Below, one piece after another: positions 48,078 to 59,334 of a stretch of 64,000 bases of DNA; the first letter of the stretch is position 1, and each line of letters starts with the position of its first letter. This stretch comes from Neofusicoccum parvum (lineage: Eukaryota > Ascomycota > Dothideomycetes > Botryosphaeriales > Botryosphaeriaceae). The stretch lies in the NCBI GenBank assembly GCA_020912385.1, contig CP087212.1, positions 2,046,001-2,110,000 of the forward strand, written 5' to 3'. Position numbers and translations under genes: made by a program. A model generated the notes under the pieces. It had not been told where the DNA came from and did no database searches. It was given only the letters and a program-made list of their open reading frames with translations.

Positions 48078-49316
48078 TCATGGCTTACCATCCCATATAG
48101 TCCTGAGGTATTCTTCCGCCGTGGTAAAACGGAAAGAAGGTAGCAGCTTATTCCAATCATCAGATACGCTCCATTCGCCCTTTGCGGCGCTGCACAGGAA
48201 GTGGATCGTCGCCGTCTTTGACATTTCATCAACCATTTCCGCCGGAATGGAAGGATGATTGAGTGGCGGGTACCAGGAACTCTTGAGCTCACCAGCTTCA
48301 AGGTCTTCCAATGATACGCTTTCGACATCCATGGAGCCTATTGTTTCCATACACGTTTCAGCCGTTTGGGTTTGATATGGAAGGTGAAAAGGGCCAAGTG
48401 GACACTTACCTCTGAGCTTCGTCCCAAGCTCAACCAATTCTGCAACTGTTGTTTGCGTTCCTTGCATACCTCCTGTTGCCGGCCATTTGCCTTCATAATC
48501 TAGAGCTTCTGCCACAACGCCAGCCATATCCTGAATTGTTGTGAACGTGATCGGGGAGTTGCCATCACTAACTATCATGGCGCGGCGCTTCTCGAGGTCC
48601 ACATAGATTGGACTCATGCTGAAATGTTTTGTAGACGAATGCGGGTAACCGAGATAGTTGAGGAAGAGGCCGGGTTGGAATAGGCTGTATTCAATGACCT
48701 GATTTTGATGTCAGGCTCAGCTTCTATGAAATTGGCTTAGCATGTGATTTTGGTAGACTGACTGTCTTGTCTTTGTTGAGATCCTCGAGATATTTTCGCA
48801 CGTCGTCCTTGAAAGTATAGAATGGAACGGTGTTGTTGCTCCGGCTACACTGCTTTTAGTGTATTTGAATGGTCACTTGAGAGACAATTGCAACTCACGT
48901 TCCCCACTCCGCTGGGGCAAATCTCTTGACACCAGCCTGAACTGCTGCGTCAATGAGGTTCTTCTCCGTTTGTATAACACCAAGCCTGTCGGCGCCGCTG
49001 AAGAAAGACAGAACAACGTCAACACCATGAAGCTTGTCCGCAAGATCATGCTTATTTTTGTAGTCGACTTGGACCCATGTCAACCCGTCGGAGCGGGGAT
49101 TTTCAACAGTCTACTCCTAGTAAGCTCCCAGCATGTGTTACATCAAGTGAGGACTTTTCTCACCTGCCGAGTAAACACGGTGACATTATGCTTGTTCTTG
49201 GCGACGATTCGGTCGATGACCTCCCGAGCCACATCTTAAACACTGTTGGTATAATACCGTTTCAGGAGGCGGGACTACCTACTTCCTGATCCACCTGCAA
49301 TTACAACGTTGACCAT
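48078..49316 (-). CDS. NmrA-like/isoflavone-reductase-like NAD(P)-binding protein
   Basis: Six exons (49316-49283, 49234-49164, 49110-48899, 48844-48763, 48698-48410, 48337-48078) give 315 residues. The start is a Rossmann turn, VVIAGGSGNVAREV (Gly8, Gly9, Gly11), as in atypical short-chain reductases that bind NADP(H). Conserved blocks are DVVLSFFSG, AGVKRFAPAEWGT, FLNYLGYPH and the C-terminal ELKSSWYPPLNHPSIPAEM and WNKLLPSFRFTTAEEYL. Intron 5 (48338-48409) is 72 nt, so reading through it would keep the frame; the GTAAGT donor, CTGAA region, TAG end and family alignment favour splicing. Members act as reductases in secondary metabolism or as redox-sensing regulators; nothing here chooses between them. 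A TATA box lies about 100 bp upstream. Confidence 0.85.
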
Positions 49317-50826
49317 GTTGATATCTCGGTAAAATGAGATGATTTTGATTCTCACAATTGTGCTGATGCCAAAGACGATGAAGCTCTTAGTGTTATCACT
49401 TGTGAGCAAGACCTTGAAATATATAGTGCCCGTGAGGACCTGGTTACTTTATCTTCTGTCTGAGATCCCGGGTGCGGATAACTATTGCTATCCGACGGCC
49501 ATTTGAGGGGCACAGCTCGGATGTCGGAACCGAGATACCCGATCCGGAGCTACATTTGTTTATGTAAGTGTATGGACCGCCCGCCCAAAAGCAACATTCA
49601 TCTATTGACCAAACAGCTCGAATGTTCATCAAAAAGTATTCTGCTCTAAAACAGTGCGATAAGAAACTGTAGCAACCGTGATGTCTCTCTGATTCCCTTA
49701 GTCTTGACCAGGAATTAGATATAACACACGTGTACTCAAGAAAAATGTCTCCAGCGCAAGAGAATTGGAACAACACGATTTCAGGGTAGTATAGTGTGAG
49801 AAAAGATCCGTATAATGAGAGGTTAAACCCGAGTATCCGAGAAATAAATCAACATGTAATCAATTTTGGTAGCATTGGCTTAGAGTAACAGCCGCTCCGG
49901 CCACGACGTAGGTATTAGCAACCGCTGGCTACGTTGGTTCGTCCGGCAGAAGACTAAAAAGCAGGAGATAGATATTGCTTTGACAGGACCCAATAAGTAG
50001 AATAGCACAATTGGTGCGAAGTGCGAGTAGATAGCAAGAGACCATGAACGCAAAGGTGAGAAAGATGACGATTCCTGGGGAATTCTCAAGATTTGTTCGC
50101 TGTGGAAGCCGGGACTTTTTGGGTGATGGAATGTCAGTGAGGATCTATATGTAGAATTCAGCTGGAGAGCGATTTCTGAGAGGTCAAAGGTGAAGTAGCA
50201 TGATGACCTGCAACACAGCTCTGGTGGCTTGTAGATGTCGGCGGGCATTCGACAACCACCGCCCCAACTGTCTCAGCCTTAGACGTTTGAAATTGATTTA
50301 GAAGATTAGTGACATGACATATGCATTTAGAGACGATACATCGAACACTTTTCGGCAACACTGCTCAATGTTATTGTTCGTATATATTTCGCAATCTGCA
50401 GGTTGTTCCAACATCAGATGATCATATGATGATCCTTTGAGGAGACCTAGAAGAGGCATGCATACGCCGACGCAGCAGGGTATTGCCGTGCGTACATGGC
50501 GAATTAAAATGATCTGGATTCGCGAGTTGGGTCATCGAAGCAAGGCTGATGGAGCAGCCACTCGCCGGGTAAGCACGAAGCGCCTTCCACGCAGAGGACG
50601 AGAGACTAACGCAGACACAGGACCTGCACGCATCGAAGGCCGAATTCGCCGCAGCGGAAAGTCGTATCTCAGTGCGGATTCAAACCGGCACCATGGATGG
50701 AGCAGCGCCATGGAGCCGAGCCATCTCCGGCGGAGATGCCGGGGTCGCGCGACGCGCCGCAGCCCAACTTTTCGGCGTCACCGGCCACCCGCACAAGCTC
50801 GCGCAGACCACGACAAGCATGGCAGC
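49317..50826. other. intergenic region between NmrA-like gene and IleRS
   Basis: The left 1.1 kb is A/T-rich and without coding signal. From about 50440 the DNA becomes GC-rich and stays open in frame with the IleRS start, but the extra N-terminal residues look unlike protein. It holds the IleRS promoter and leader. Confidence 0.5.
49417..49426 (-). promoter_or_regulatory. TATA box of the NmrA-like gene
   Basis: On the minus strand the sequence CTATATATTT lies about 100 bp before the ATG at 49316. Confidence 0.5.
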
Positions 50827-53800
50827 ATGGTAGCCCCAAGCCACGTCTTCCGGAGCGCCGCAGCCACCAAGTCATGGTCCAGCACGCTCAAGCTCCCCAG
50901 GTCCGCCTTCCCGCCGCGCCCGTCGCCGTCGCCAGACCTCCTCCGCCAATGCACCGACGACCTCTACGCGTGGCAGCAGTCGCCCGAACGCCCCGCCAAG
51001 GGCTCCTTCGTGCTCCATGATGGCCCTCCGTACGCCAATGGCAGCCTGCACATTGGCCATGCCCTGAACAAGGTGCTGAAGGACCTCATCTGCCGCTTCC
51101 AGGTCGCCCAGGGCAAGCGCGTGCAGTACATCCCCGGCTGGGACTGCCATGGCCTGCCCATTGAGGTCAAGGCCCTGCAGGCCCTGGGCAACCCCGACCG
51201 CGACCAGCTGAGCCCCGTCGAGGTGCGCGCCGCCGCCCGCCGCCTGGCCGAGCGCACCGTCGAGGAGCAGAAGGAGGGCTTCAGGAAGTGGGCCGTCATG
51301 GGCGACTGGGACCGCGCATACCGGACAATGGAGAAGGGCTTCGAGATGAGACAGCTGGGCATCTTCAAGGAGATGGTGGAGAAGGGTGGGTGAGGTCCTG
51401 GCGGCAATTGCTGGCCATCCTCGCGGGACGGACGCTGACTGCCCCAGGTCTCATCTATCGCCAGTTTAAACCCGTCTACTGGTCGCCTTCGTCGGGAACT
51501 GCTCTCGCCGAAGCTGAGCTCGAGTACGACGATAACCACCGTTCGACCACCGCCTACGTCAGTTTCCCCATCACCAAGCTCCCGTCGAGCTTGGCCGGCC
51601 GCGTCGACATGGCGAAGCTTGGAGCTTTGATTTGGACTACAACGCCCTGGACTCTGCCCGCAAACAGGGCCATCGCGGTACACTTGGATCTGGAATACTC
51701 TGTGGTTGAAATGTCTCGGCCTACTGCTACTGGTGACCGTCCCAGTCAGTTCCTTGTGGGAAAATCTCGAATTGAGGCGCTCCAGGAGACCTTGAAGACT
51801 GAGTTCAAGGTGCTCGTGGACAGCATCCCAGGCTCTGAGCTCGCTGGACAGACGGAGTACATGAATCCGCTAGAACCTGACCAGCTGGCTGCACAACCCA
51901 TCATGCATGCTGACTTTGTCTCTGCCACTTCCGGTTCTGGTCTGGTTCATATGGCTCCCGGTCATGGCATGGACGATTACAATGTCTGTCGGTCTGTTGG
52001 TATTCCTGCATTTGCACCCGTCGATGACAAAGGCTGCTTCACCAAGGAGGCTTTGCCTGGACATGCCTACCACATCGCAGGACTTCCTGTCCAAGGAGAG
52101 GGCTCCGAGGCTATTCTGGAGTTGCTCAAGACTATGCCGAGGGATCCTCTAATTGCCGTGGAAAGTATCACGCACAAGTATCCCATCGACTGGCGGACTA
52201 AGCAGCCTGTGATTGTTCGCGCTACCGAGCAATGGTTTGCCGATGTCGAGGGTATCAAAGATGATGCTCTCAATGCTATTGAGGATGTCAATTTCTTTCC
52301 CAAAACCGGCAGAGCTCGTCTGGAAAGCTTCGTTCGTGGTCGTAGCCAATGGTGTGTTTCTCGCCAGCGAGCCTGGGGCGTGCCTATTCCCGCACTTTAC
52401 GAAAAGACGGAGGGTGGCAGTCTCAAGGCACATATGACTGGAGCTTCCATTGAGCACATTATGAAGGTCATTGAACAGCGCGGTATCGACGCTTGGTGGA
52501 CCGATGCTGAAGATGAACCGGCTTGGATACCTGAAGGTCTTACGGGCTCGTTCGTCCGTGGTAAGGATACCATGGATGTTTGGTTCGACAGTGGCACTTC
52601 TTGGACTCTGCTTGACTCCCGTCCTGGACAGCCTGTAGCTGATGTCTTCCTCGAGGGAACGGACCAGCATCGCGGCTGGTTCCAGTCTTCACTGCTCACA
52701 CACATTTCTCATCAAAGCGTCAAGGCAGAATCGGGCAACAGCAGCTCGCACCCGAAAATGTTCGCGCCGTTCAAGACTTTGATTACTCACGGCTTCACGT
52801 TGGATCAGGATGGTCGGAAGATGAGCAAGTCACTCGGAAACACCATCTTGCCCCACCAAATCATGGATGGCTCTCTTCTGCCGCCTCTCAAACTCAAGAA
52901 GAAGAAGCAGAAGAAGGGCAACTCAGGAGCCAATCCCGGCAAAGAGACCTTCGACGCCATGGGCCCAGACGCACTGCGTCTCTGGGTAGCAAGCAGCGAC
53001 TACACCAAAGATGTCATCATCGGCCAACCCATCCTCGCCTCCGTCAACCAAGCCCTCCACAAGTACCGCGTCACCTTCAAATGGCTCCTTGGCGTCCTAT
53101 CCGACTACGACCCCACCTCTCCCCCCCTCCCCCCCTCCTCCCCAACCACGGTCCCTGGCAACTGGGCCCTGATCGACGCCATCGCGCTCCACCAGCTCTC
53201 ACGCACCGCGCACGCCGTGCACGCCGCGTACTCGGCGCACGAGTTCCACCGCGGCACCGCGACGCTCTCGCGCTACACGACGACCGACCTCTCGGCCTTC
53301 TACTTCGAGACGCTCAAGGACCGGCTCTACGCCGGCACGGCGGCGGACCGGCGCGGGGCGCAGCGCGTGCTGCGCACAGTCTTCGACCAGCTGCTCGACA
53401 TGCTGGCGCCCGTCTGCCCGCTGCTGGTCGAGGAGGTCTGGAGCCTGGCGCCCGCGGCCGCGCGGACACAGCTGCGGCCGGGGTGGCGCACGTGGACGCC
53501 GTTCGCGGCCGAGACGTGGGATGGAGGCGTGGGCGCGGCGCGGCTGGAGGCGAGGGTGCGGGTGGTGGAGAGGGTGGGGGGTGCGGTTAAGGCGGCGCAG
53601 GAGATGGCGCGCGCGGAGAAGAGGATGGGGGGTGGGTTGGAGTGCGATGTCGTGGTGAGGGTGCCGGAGGGCTTGCCGGAGGAGGTGGGCGCGGTGCTGT
53701 GCGCGGAGATGGCGGAGGATTTGGCGGCGGTGTTTGTGGTTAGTGGGGTGGAGGTTGTGAGGGGGGGTGCTTCTGCTGCTGTGGAGAGTGGAGAGGAGGC

Positions 53801-53972
53801 GGAGTGGATGTTTAGCGAGGAGTTTGAGATTGGTGATGGGGGGGCGAAGGGTGTGGTGGAGGTGCGGCCGGCGAAGGGTGCGAAGTGTGGGAGGTGTTGG
53901 CGGTATGTGGCGCCGAGTGTGGAGGAGTTGTGTGGGCGTTGTGAGAAGGTTGTCGGGGAGATGGGGGCGTAA
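50827..53972 (+). CDS. ISM1: mitochondrial isoleucyl-tRNA synthetase
   Basis: Exons 50827-51385 and 51448-53972 join over a 62-nt intron (CTGAC branch) to give 1027 residues. The N-terminus MVAPSHVFRSAAATKSWSST is basic and Ser/Ala-rich, a good mitochondrial targeting signal, so this ATG was preferred over upstream ones. The class I HIGH motif is LHIGHA at 75-78 and the second signature is GRKMSKSLGN (KMSKS 644-648). The editing domain lies in the middle (WTTTPWTLPAN, near 260). The C-terminus has a paired CxxC zinc site (KCGRCW and LCGRCEK, about 995-1023), as in bacterial-type enzymes. It charges mitochondrial tRNA-Ile. Wobble bases are C-rich near 53100-53320 and switch to G after about 53520. 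Confidence 0.95.
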
Positions 53973-54452
53973 AGAAGGGTAAGATTAGGTTAGGGTGTAT
54001 GATAAGTAGAGCCAGGTGTGTATAGATTTCGCGACTCATTCTTAGCCAATGTAGCTAGTGAAGTACTTCGAGCGTTTTGTGCAGGCTAGTCAGTAAGGAG
54101 ACATACATATAATATGGAAGCAGTGGATTTCTATCAATAAGCTACTTGAGTTGCAGGTTCGAAAAACACCAGTGTTTGGATGTTCTTCACCAACTCAGTT
54201 CATTATCGTTTCCAACCCCATCAGTATCCGCAAATCAACTTCTTCACCATGAGCCGATCTATGAAGGCCCAAAGATAATCTATGCCGGCTTTCTCTTCCC
54301 CAAACCACAGCGACTACCGGCAAGAACCCTCACATTCTCTCACACCGACCGCTCCACCAACTTCAAAGTCCCTCACCATCACGCCCACGGCCTCCACACA
54401 CCACTACTCACCCTCCCAACCTTCACTCTCACCAGCCTCACCACTCCCGTCC
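53973..54452. other. intergenic region after IleRS
   Basis: This 480 bp includes the IleRS 3' end and, at its right, a C-rich stretch next to the small minus-strand ORF. No gene is recognised. Confidence 0.5.
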
Positions 54453-54890
54453 TCAGAGCACACCTCTCCGCCCCGCCCCCCGCCGCCCTCCGCCGCCCTC
54501 CGCCGCGCCCATCCCAACCCCGTCATCCCCTCCTCCCTCCAGCACGCCCTCCCTCTCCAACCCCGCCCTCTGCCCCTCCCACTCGCTCACCAGCACCAGT
54601 ATCCCCAGCCCAACCGCGTCCATCTGCTCCGCGACCAGCCCGTTCAGCTCCGCGTGCCACACGCGCAGCAGCCACCGCGTGACGCGCGCGCTGAAGTCGC
54701 GGACGCGGGCGCTCGCGTCGGCGCGGCTGCGGGCGTGCAGCCGGACGTGGACGGCGTCGATGGAGGCTTGTAGGCGCTGGAGTGTGAGCGTGGCGGTGCG
54801 GACCCAGGTGGTGGGGGTGGGGGTGGTCGGTGTTGTTGCTTCCATGTCTGCTGCGAATGTGAGGTTGCGAGAGGTCGTGTCGGGCGGCAT
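54453..54890 (-). CDS. small hypothetical protein
   Basis: An intronless frame of 145 residues is supported by codon use only: almost every third base is C or G, with C favoured near the start and G near the end, the same switch seen in clear neighbours such as IleRS. The middle (RVRDFSARVTRWLLRVWHAE) looks helical and amphipathic, and the C-terminus is Gly/Arg-rich and probably disordered. I recognise no family. The wobble pattern argues for real coding; absence of homology or conserved blocks argues for caution. Confidence 0.45.
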   Translation of the reverse strand: MPPDTTSRNLTFAADMEATTPTTPTPTTWVRTATLTLQRLQASIDAVHVRLHARSRADASARVRDFSARVTRWLLRVWHAELNGLVAEQMDAVGLGILVLVSEWEGQRAGLEREGVLEGGGDDGVGMGAAEGGGGRRGAGRRGVL

Positions 54891-55463
54891 GGAGGGTGGT
54901 GGGAGAGCGGGGGAGGATTATTTATGACGGTCGTGCAGGTGAGGGCGGGCGCGTGCTCGTGACTTAATGGAGCGTGAATGGAACCTTGATGGTCCATGTG
55001 GGCGTTGGCGATGTGGTCCTCGAGGACTTTGGCTGCTTGTGAAGGACATAGATGCAGTGTTAGTCGAAGGTGCACGAAGGATGGTACTAGGGCCGCGGAG
55101 AGCAGTGGTGAATGATAAGATACGAGAAGTCGACTTTGGAATATCGTTTCTTCACGTAGCATATGGATTAGGAGCACCGAGGCCTACGAGGAGTTCAGTC
55201 TAGAGAAGCCTCACTTTCACGTACAAAACGCTCTAGCTCCTCATAGATACTTTTTACTGTCGACCACACTCCGCAAAAGAGCTGACACTGCAGCAGAGCC
55301 GCGTAGATGTTCAAGTGTGGTGTTGAGCATCCGACCAATAGGACGCGACAAATTATGCAGGGAGCTTGGGCCACGGCCGGCGATCCCGTCATCGACCTTT
55401 GCCTCCATCTCCCCTCCGCCTTTCCACCTCTCCCACACCGACCGCCTGTTCCCCGCCGCTACA
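54891..55463. other. divergent intergenic region
   Basis: It separates the minus-strand hypothetical gene (start 54890) from the plus-strand small gene (start 55464). No gene is seen; the right end is pyrimidine-rich before the ATG. Confidence 0.5.
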
Positions 55464-56141
55464 ATGGGATCCTCGGCCTCCAAGGCGTCGCGCGCCGCCA
55501 ACAGCGCCGCCCGCGTCTACCCCGCCCGCGCATCTCAAGCCGCAACCAACGCTCCCACGCCCACACCCGCCGCCCGCGCCGCGCAACCCGCGCCCACCGC
55601 TCGCCCGCCACCGCAAGCCAGCGAGACAAAAGATGAAGGTACGCAACCCACCAGCACCCCCCGACCTCAACCCCCACCGCCCCGCTAACCCGCCACAGCC
55701 ACCAACCACGACGCCCACGACCCCGTCTTCAGCGCGCAGCTCCGCTCCCTCGGCCCCGTCGCCGCCAACCCATACACCTCCAACTCGTCCACCTCGGCCA
55801 CCGAGCCGCCCCGCCCGGGCACCTCCCTCCCCGACTTCTCCACCGGCCCCAACCCGTACGGCCCGCCCACGGGCGCCGCCCTCCCGCCGCGCACGCGCAA
55901 CCCGGCGCTCACCATCCTCTCGGCGCGCGAGGCGCTGGCGGCCGCCGCCGAGGCCGAGTTCGCGGGCATCGGGCGGCGCGGCGCGGCCGGTCGCCGGTTT
56001 CTGGACGTCGTGGAGCTGCGGAAGGTGCTGGCGCTGCGGGATGAGCGGGGGAGGGCGGCGGGGGAGATTGAGCGGCAGATGGGGCTGCAGGGGGGGCTGG
56101 TGGGGAGGTTGGGGGTGAGGGGGGTGTTGGAGCTGGTTTGA
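55464..56141 (+). CDS. small conserved fungal protein with myristoylation signal and helix-turn-helix-like end
   Basis: Exons 55464-55638 and 55699-56141 join over a 60-nt intron (CTAACC branch, CACAG end) to give 205 residues. MGSSASK is a good N-myristoylation site if Met1 is removed, so the protein may attach to membranes. Residues 20-150 are Ala/Pro/Thr-rich and likely disordered, with SETKDEATNHDAHDPVF bridging the intron. The C-terminal 50 residues form the conserved part: FLDVVELRKVLALRDERG, then GEIERQMGLQGGLVGRLG, which reads like a winged or helix-turn-helix fold. I recognise the arrangement from other ascomycetes but know no function. Wobble bases switch from C to G within exon 2. 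Confidence 0.8.
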
Positions 56142-56792
56142 GCACGTGGGGGGAAAAGATGGGGAGGCGGGTGCTGAGAGCGGGTGGGTTTGGGGCGGGC
56201 CCGATGTCGGAGGGATGGGTTCGTGCTTTTTGGGGGGCGAGAGGGGAGGAGTGGGCGCGCGGGGCTCTGGGGTGTGGGGATTGCGCGCGTCCTGGATCGG
56301 GGAGACCCGTTGGAGCTGCTCGTTGCGGGAGTTTGCTCGGTTGGGAGTTGGCCGTGAGGTTCTTGCTTGGGCCTCTCTCGAGCCTCGACTGGTAGCGAGA
56401 GGAACATGCTTGCGACCACGCGAGCGCGGAACGACGAAGATGACGGACACGATCGATGGCTGGAAGATTTGACGACATTCGAAGGTCCAGATTACGGTGT
56501 GTAATATATCCTAGTTTTCCTAAAGTCGGCGGTGCAGATGCACGACCGAAAAATAGAATTGTAGAGTAATTCACGACTGAACCACGACTTCTAAAGCGCA
56601 TCGTTGCAGATCTTTCACTGCCGGGCTTCAATGGCCAGCTAACATTGCCATGCAGCGTAACTGAAAGTTCAGAGAAGTAGACACTTCTATTAGGGAATTT
56701 ACATGGACAATCACAGATTTACCAGGCGCCTCGCTCAAAGAGACATCAATCAACAAGAAGGACCTCTCAACACCTCCCCCTTCCTCCCCACG
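56142..56792. other. convergent intergenic region
   Basis: It lies between the 3' ends of the small plus-strand gene and the minus-strand dehydrogenase. No gene is seen. Confidence 0.5.
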
Positions 56793-58064
56793 CTACCAGG
56801 CGGCGTGCCCGCCGTCCATGCGCAGGTCGGCGCCGGTCATGAAGCTGCTGGCGTCGCTGATCAGGAACACGCCGGCGCCGCGGTACTCCTCGGGCGCGCT
56901 CAGGCGGCCCAGCATGTTCTGGGTGGGCCAGTCGGTGCGGCGCTCGGGGAACTGCTTGAACAGCTCCTCGACCATGGCGGTGACGATGTAGCCCGGGCTG
57001 ATGGTGTTGACGCGGATGCCGTACGTGCCCCACTCGGACGCCAGGTTGCGGGCCAGCTGGATGACGCCGGCCTTGGAGGCGTTGTAGGCGGGGCAGATGA
57101 GGCCCTGGTCGCGGTTAGTTTGAGCGCTGGAGGGGAGGGGAGGGGAGAGGAGAGGAGAGGCGCACCCTGTTCGCGACGGTGCCGCTCATGCTGGCGATCA
57201 TGACGATGCTGCCGCCGTTGCCGAAGCGGATCATCTGCTTGGCCGTCGCCTGGGCGGTCATGAAGGCGCCCGTGACGTTGACCTCGAACATGCGGTTCGC
57301 GTCCTCGGCGCTGTACTCGAGCGCCGGCGTCTCCTGCTGGATGCCGGCGGCGGCGATGAGCCCGTCCAGCCGGCCGTGCGCGTCGCCAATGTCGGCGATG
57401 ACCTTGTTCAGCCCGCCCACGTCGCGCACGTCGATCTGCCGGTAGTGCAGCGCCGTGCCCAGCTGCGTGCGCGCGCGCTCCTGGATGGGCGCGAAGTCGG
57501 GCGACGGGATGGGGAGGCGGTCGAGCGCGTAGACTGCGGGTTCGACGTCGTCAGCATGCTATGCTTGTTCGCCGCGCAGGCAGCGTCCGGTGGGGGAAAG
57601 AAGACGAGGGTGAAGGCCGGTTCAAGCAGCTGGGTGGCAGCAGGGATATCAGGCCGGAAAGAAAGCAGCGCAGAGCAAGACTCACCCGTCGCTCCCGCCT
57701 CCAGCAGCGCCTCCGTCTGCGTCAACCCCAGCCCCCGCGCGCCGCCCGACACGAGCACGACCTTGTCCTTCAGGCTGAACTCGGGCAGCCGCTTCTTGGT
57801 GCCCAGGTACGCCGTGTCCGTGCTGGCCCTGTCCGACGACGGCGGCGGCGGCGCCGTGTTCTCAGCGCGGGCTGCCGACGCGGAGAAGTGGCGGCGGCGG
57901 TGCGAGGCATTGGCGGCTGCGCTTGCTGTTGCTGTCCTGGGCACGGCGGCTGCTGTTCTCGAAAGCGCGGGGCGCGGGGCACCAGCACCAGCACGGCCGC
58001 CGGGTCTGGCCGCTGTGCGGAGAAGAGCGCGGGGGAACAGCGCTGGGGACGGTGTCGGCGGCAT
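56793..58064 (-). CDS. short-chain dehydrogenase/reductase with mitochondrial presequence
   Basis: Exons 58064-57686, 57533-57166 and 57104-56793 give 352 residues. Residues 1-78 are Arg/Ala/Ser-rich without acids until position 68, ending in HRRRHF/SASAARA, a classic mitochondrial processing site after Phe60. The SDR core has the cofactor loop SGGARGLG (107-113), Ser243 in IASMSG, and Tyr256/Lys260 in YNASKAG; the end is GGHAAW. The text between (YRQIDVRD, AAAGIQQ, SPGYIVTAM) is close to fungal polyol and xylulose/arabinitol dehydrogenases, which interconvert sugar alcohols and ketoses with NAD(P)H. The substrate is not certain. Intron 1 is 152 nt. Intron 2 (61 nt) is a CT repeat ending in an ACTAACC branch. 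A TATA box lies about 300 bp upstream. Confidence 0.88.
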
Positions 58065-59334
58065 GTTGCGGTTATTGCCACTGCGGGAGGGTTGGGACGG
58101 GGGATTGGCTGCGCCGGAGCTGGATGGGAGAGGTCTAGGAGCGAGAAACTGCTGCTCTTGTCGTCAATTGACTGAGGAATGCGGCGGAGGAGCTGCTGCG
58201 GCGGCGGCGGACTGCTGGCTGTGCGGGCAGAGAGGCGGAAATCCGGTATGCTCCCACGCAGCAACTGCACGTAAACACAAGAAACAGAAAAAGGAACCAG
58301 CGATTCTCACGGTCAACAGGAGTAGCGGCGGGCAGGTGTAGAGGCGACCCAGGGAGCTCCAACGCCTTATATACGCCCACCACGGCAAGCCGCCGTCCGC
58401 CTCCCGTCTAGACCACACCAGACTCCACGGACAGAGACAGCAGCCCCGGTGGGCAGCCCAGCTCGCGCCGTCACGCGGGCTGCCAGCTCGCCGCCGTTGC
58501 GCGCTGCTTATTCCCCTCCTCGTGGCCCCCCTCCCTTCCTGACAAGCCACCGCCCGCCGTCGAGGCTCCGGAATGCCCGAATTGGGATCCGTCGACGGGC
58601 GACGACGACAGCGCAACGCCGTGGCACGGAGCCTCTCCAGCGAGCAGCAGGAAAAGCTCCGACGAGACAGCTCGCTGCCGGCTCCCGCTCTCCTTGGGGC
58701 TCCGCGGGAAAAGGATGGCGAAGCGGCTGCCGACGGTGCGGGACTGCCCGATCGGGCAACCCGCGATGCCACAACTGACGCGCGACGCGCCCTCCCCCGC
58801 CGCCGCGCCGCTCAGCCCGCGCGCCGGAGCGGGCGCGCTGGAGCTTCTTGCGTCCTGAAAAATGGGGCGGCAGCTTCGCACGCGGCGCGTGGGGTGCACG
58901 AGGACGGCGGGCTGGGCCCCCAGCGTGTGGGGCCCCGGCGAGGGGAGCGCGTGTCTGCCGTGGTGGCACGGCGGGAGCGGGCGTGTCTTGAGGTCGGACA
59001 GGAGCTGCACGAGCTTCGTCTGCTGCTGGCCCGGGAATAAAGAGCCCTGCCGGGCAGACATGGCGTTTGTGTCAGGCACCACGCGCGCGCGGGATGGGCA
59101 ATTGCCTTGCGGTTGGCGCCAGCAGCGCTACTGCAGCGGCATGACATGCAGCGCCCGCCCTGGCACTCGACGGCTGGAGCGCGTAAAAATGCCGTTTTCA
59201 GCAGCGCGCCCCAGCCTGGAAGCTTGGGGAGGATCTGGGGACGTGGGCACCAGATATCACCCGGGCGATCTCACACCACTGCTCTCATCTAATTGATATC
59301 GCATTGCTCGGACTGCTCTGGCCGTCGATCGGCC
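58065..59334. other. intergenic region between dehydrogenase and amidase
   Basis: GC-rich DNA with several overlapping open frames on both strands, none with a known domain. It should hold the dehydrogenase promoter and the amidase terminator. Confidence 0.5.
58367..58373 (-). promoter_or_regulatory. TATA box of the dehydrogenase gene
   Basis: The minus strand reads GTATATAAGG here, about 300 bp before the start codon at 58064. This implies a long leader, or a start further upstream than modelled. Confidence 0.5.

Noticed and set aside
48338..48409. Reading through the last NmrA-like intron, which keeps the frame
   Set aside because: The inserted 24 residues break the conserved spacing between the KLRG and SLEDLEAGELKSSWYP regions, and the splice signals are good.
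54146..54170. GGTTCGA sequence resembling a tRNA T-loop
   Set aside because: No matching T-stem, anticodon arm or D-arm is found around it.
58164..59082. Overlapping open frames upstream of the dehydrogenase
   Set aside because: All are Arg/Ala/Gly-rich in several frames at once, typical of GC-rich non-coding DNA.
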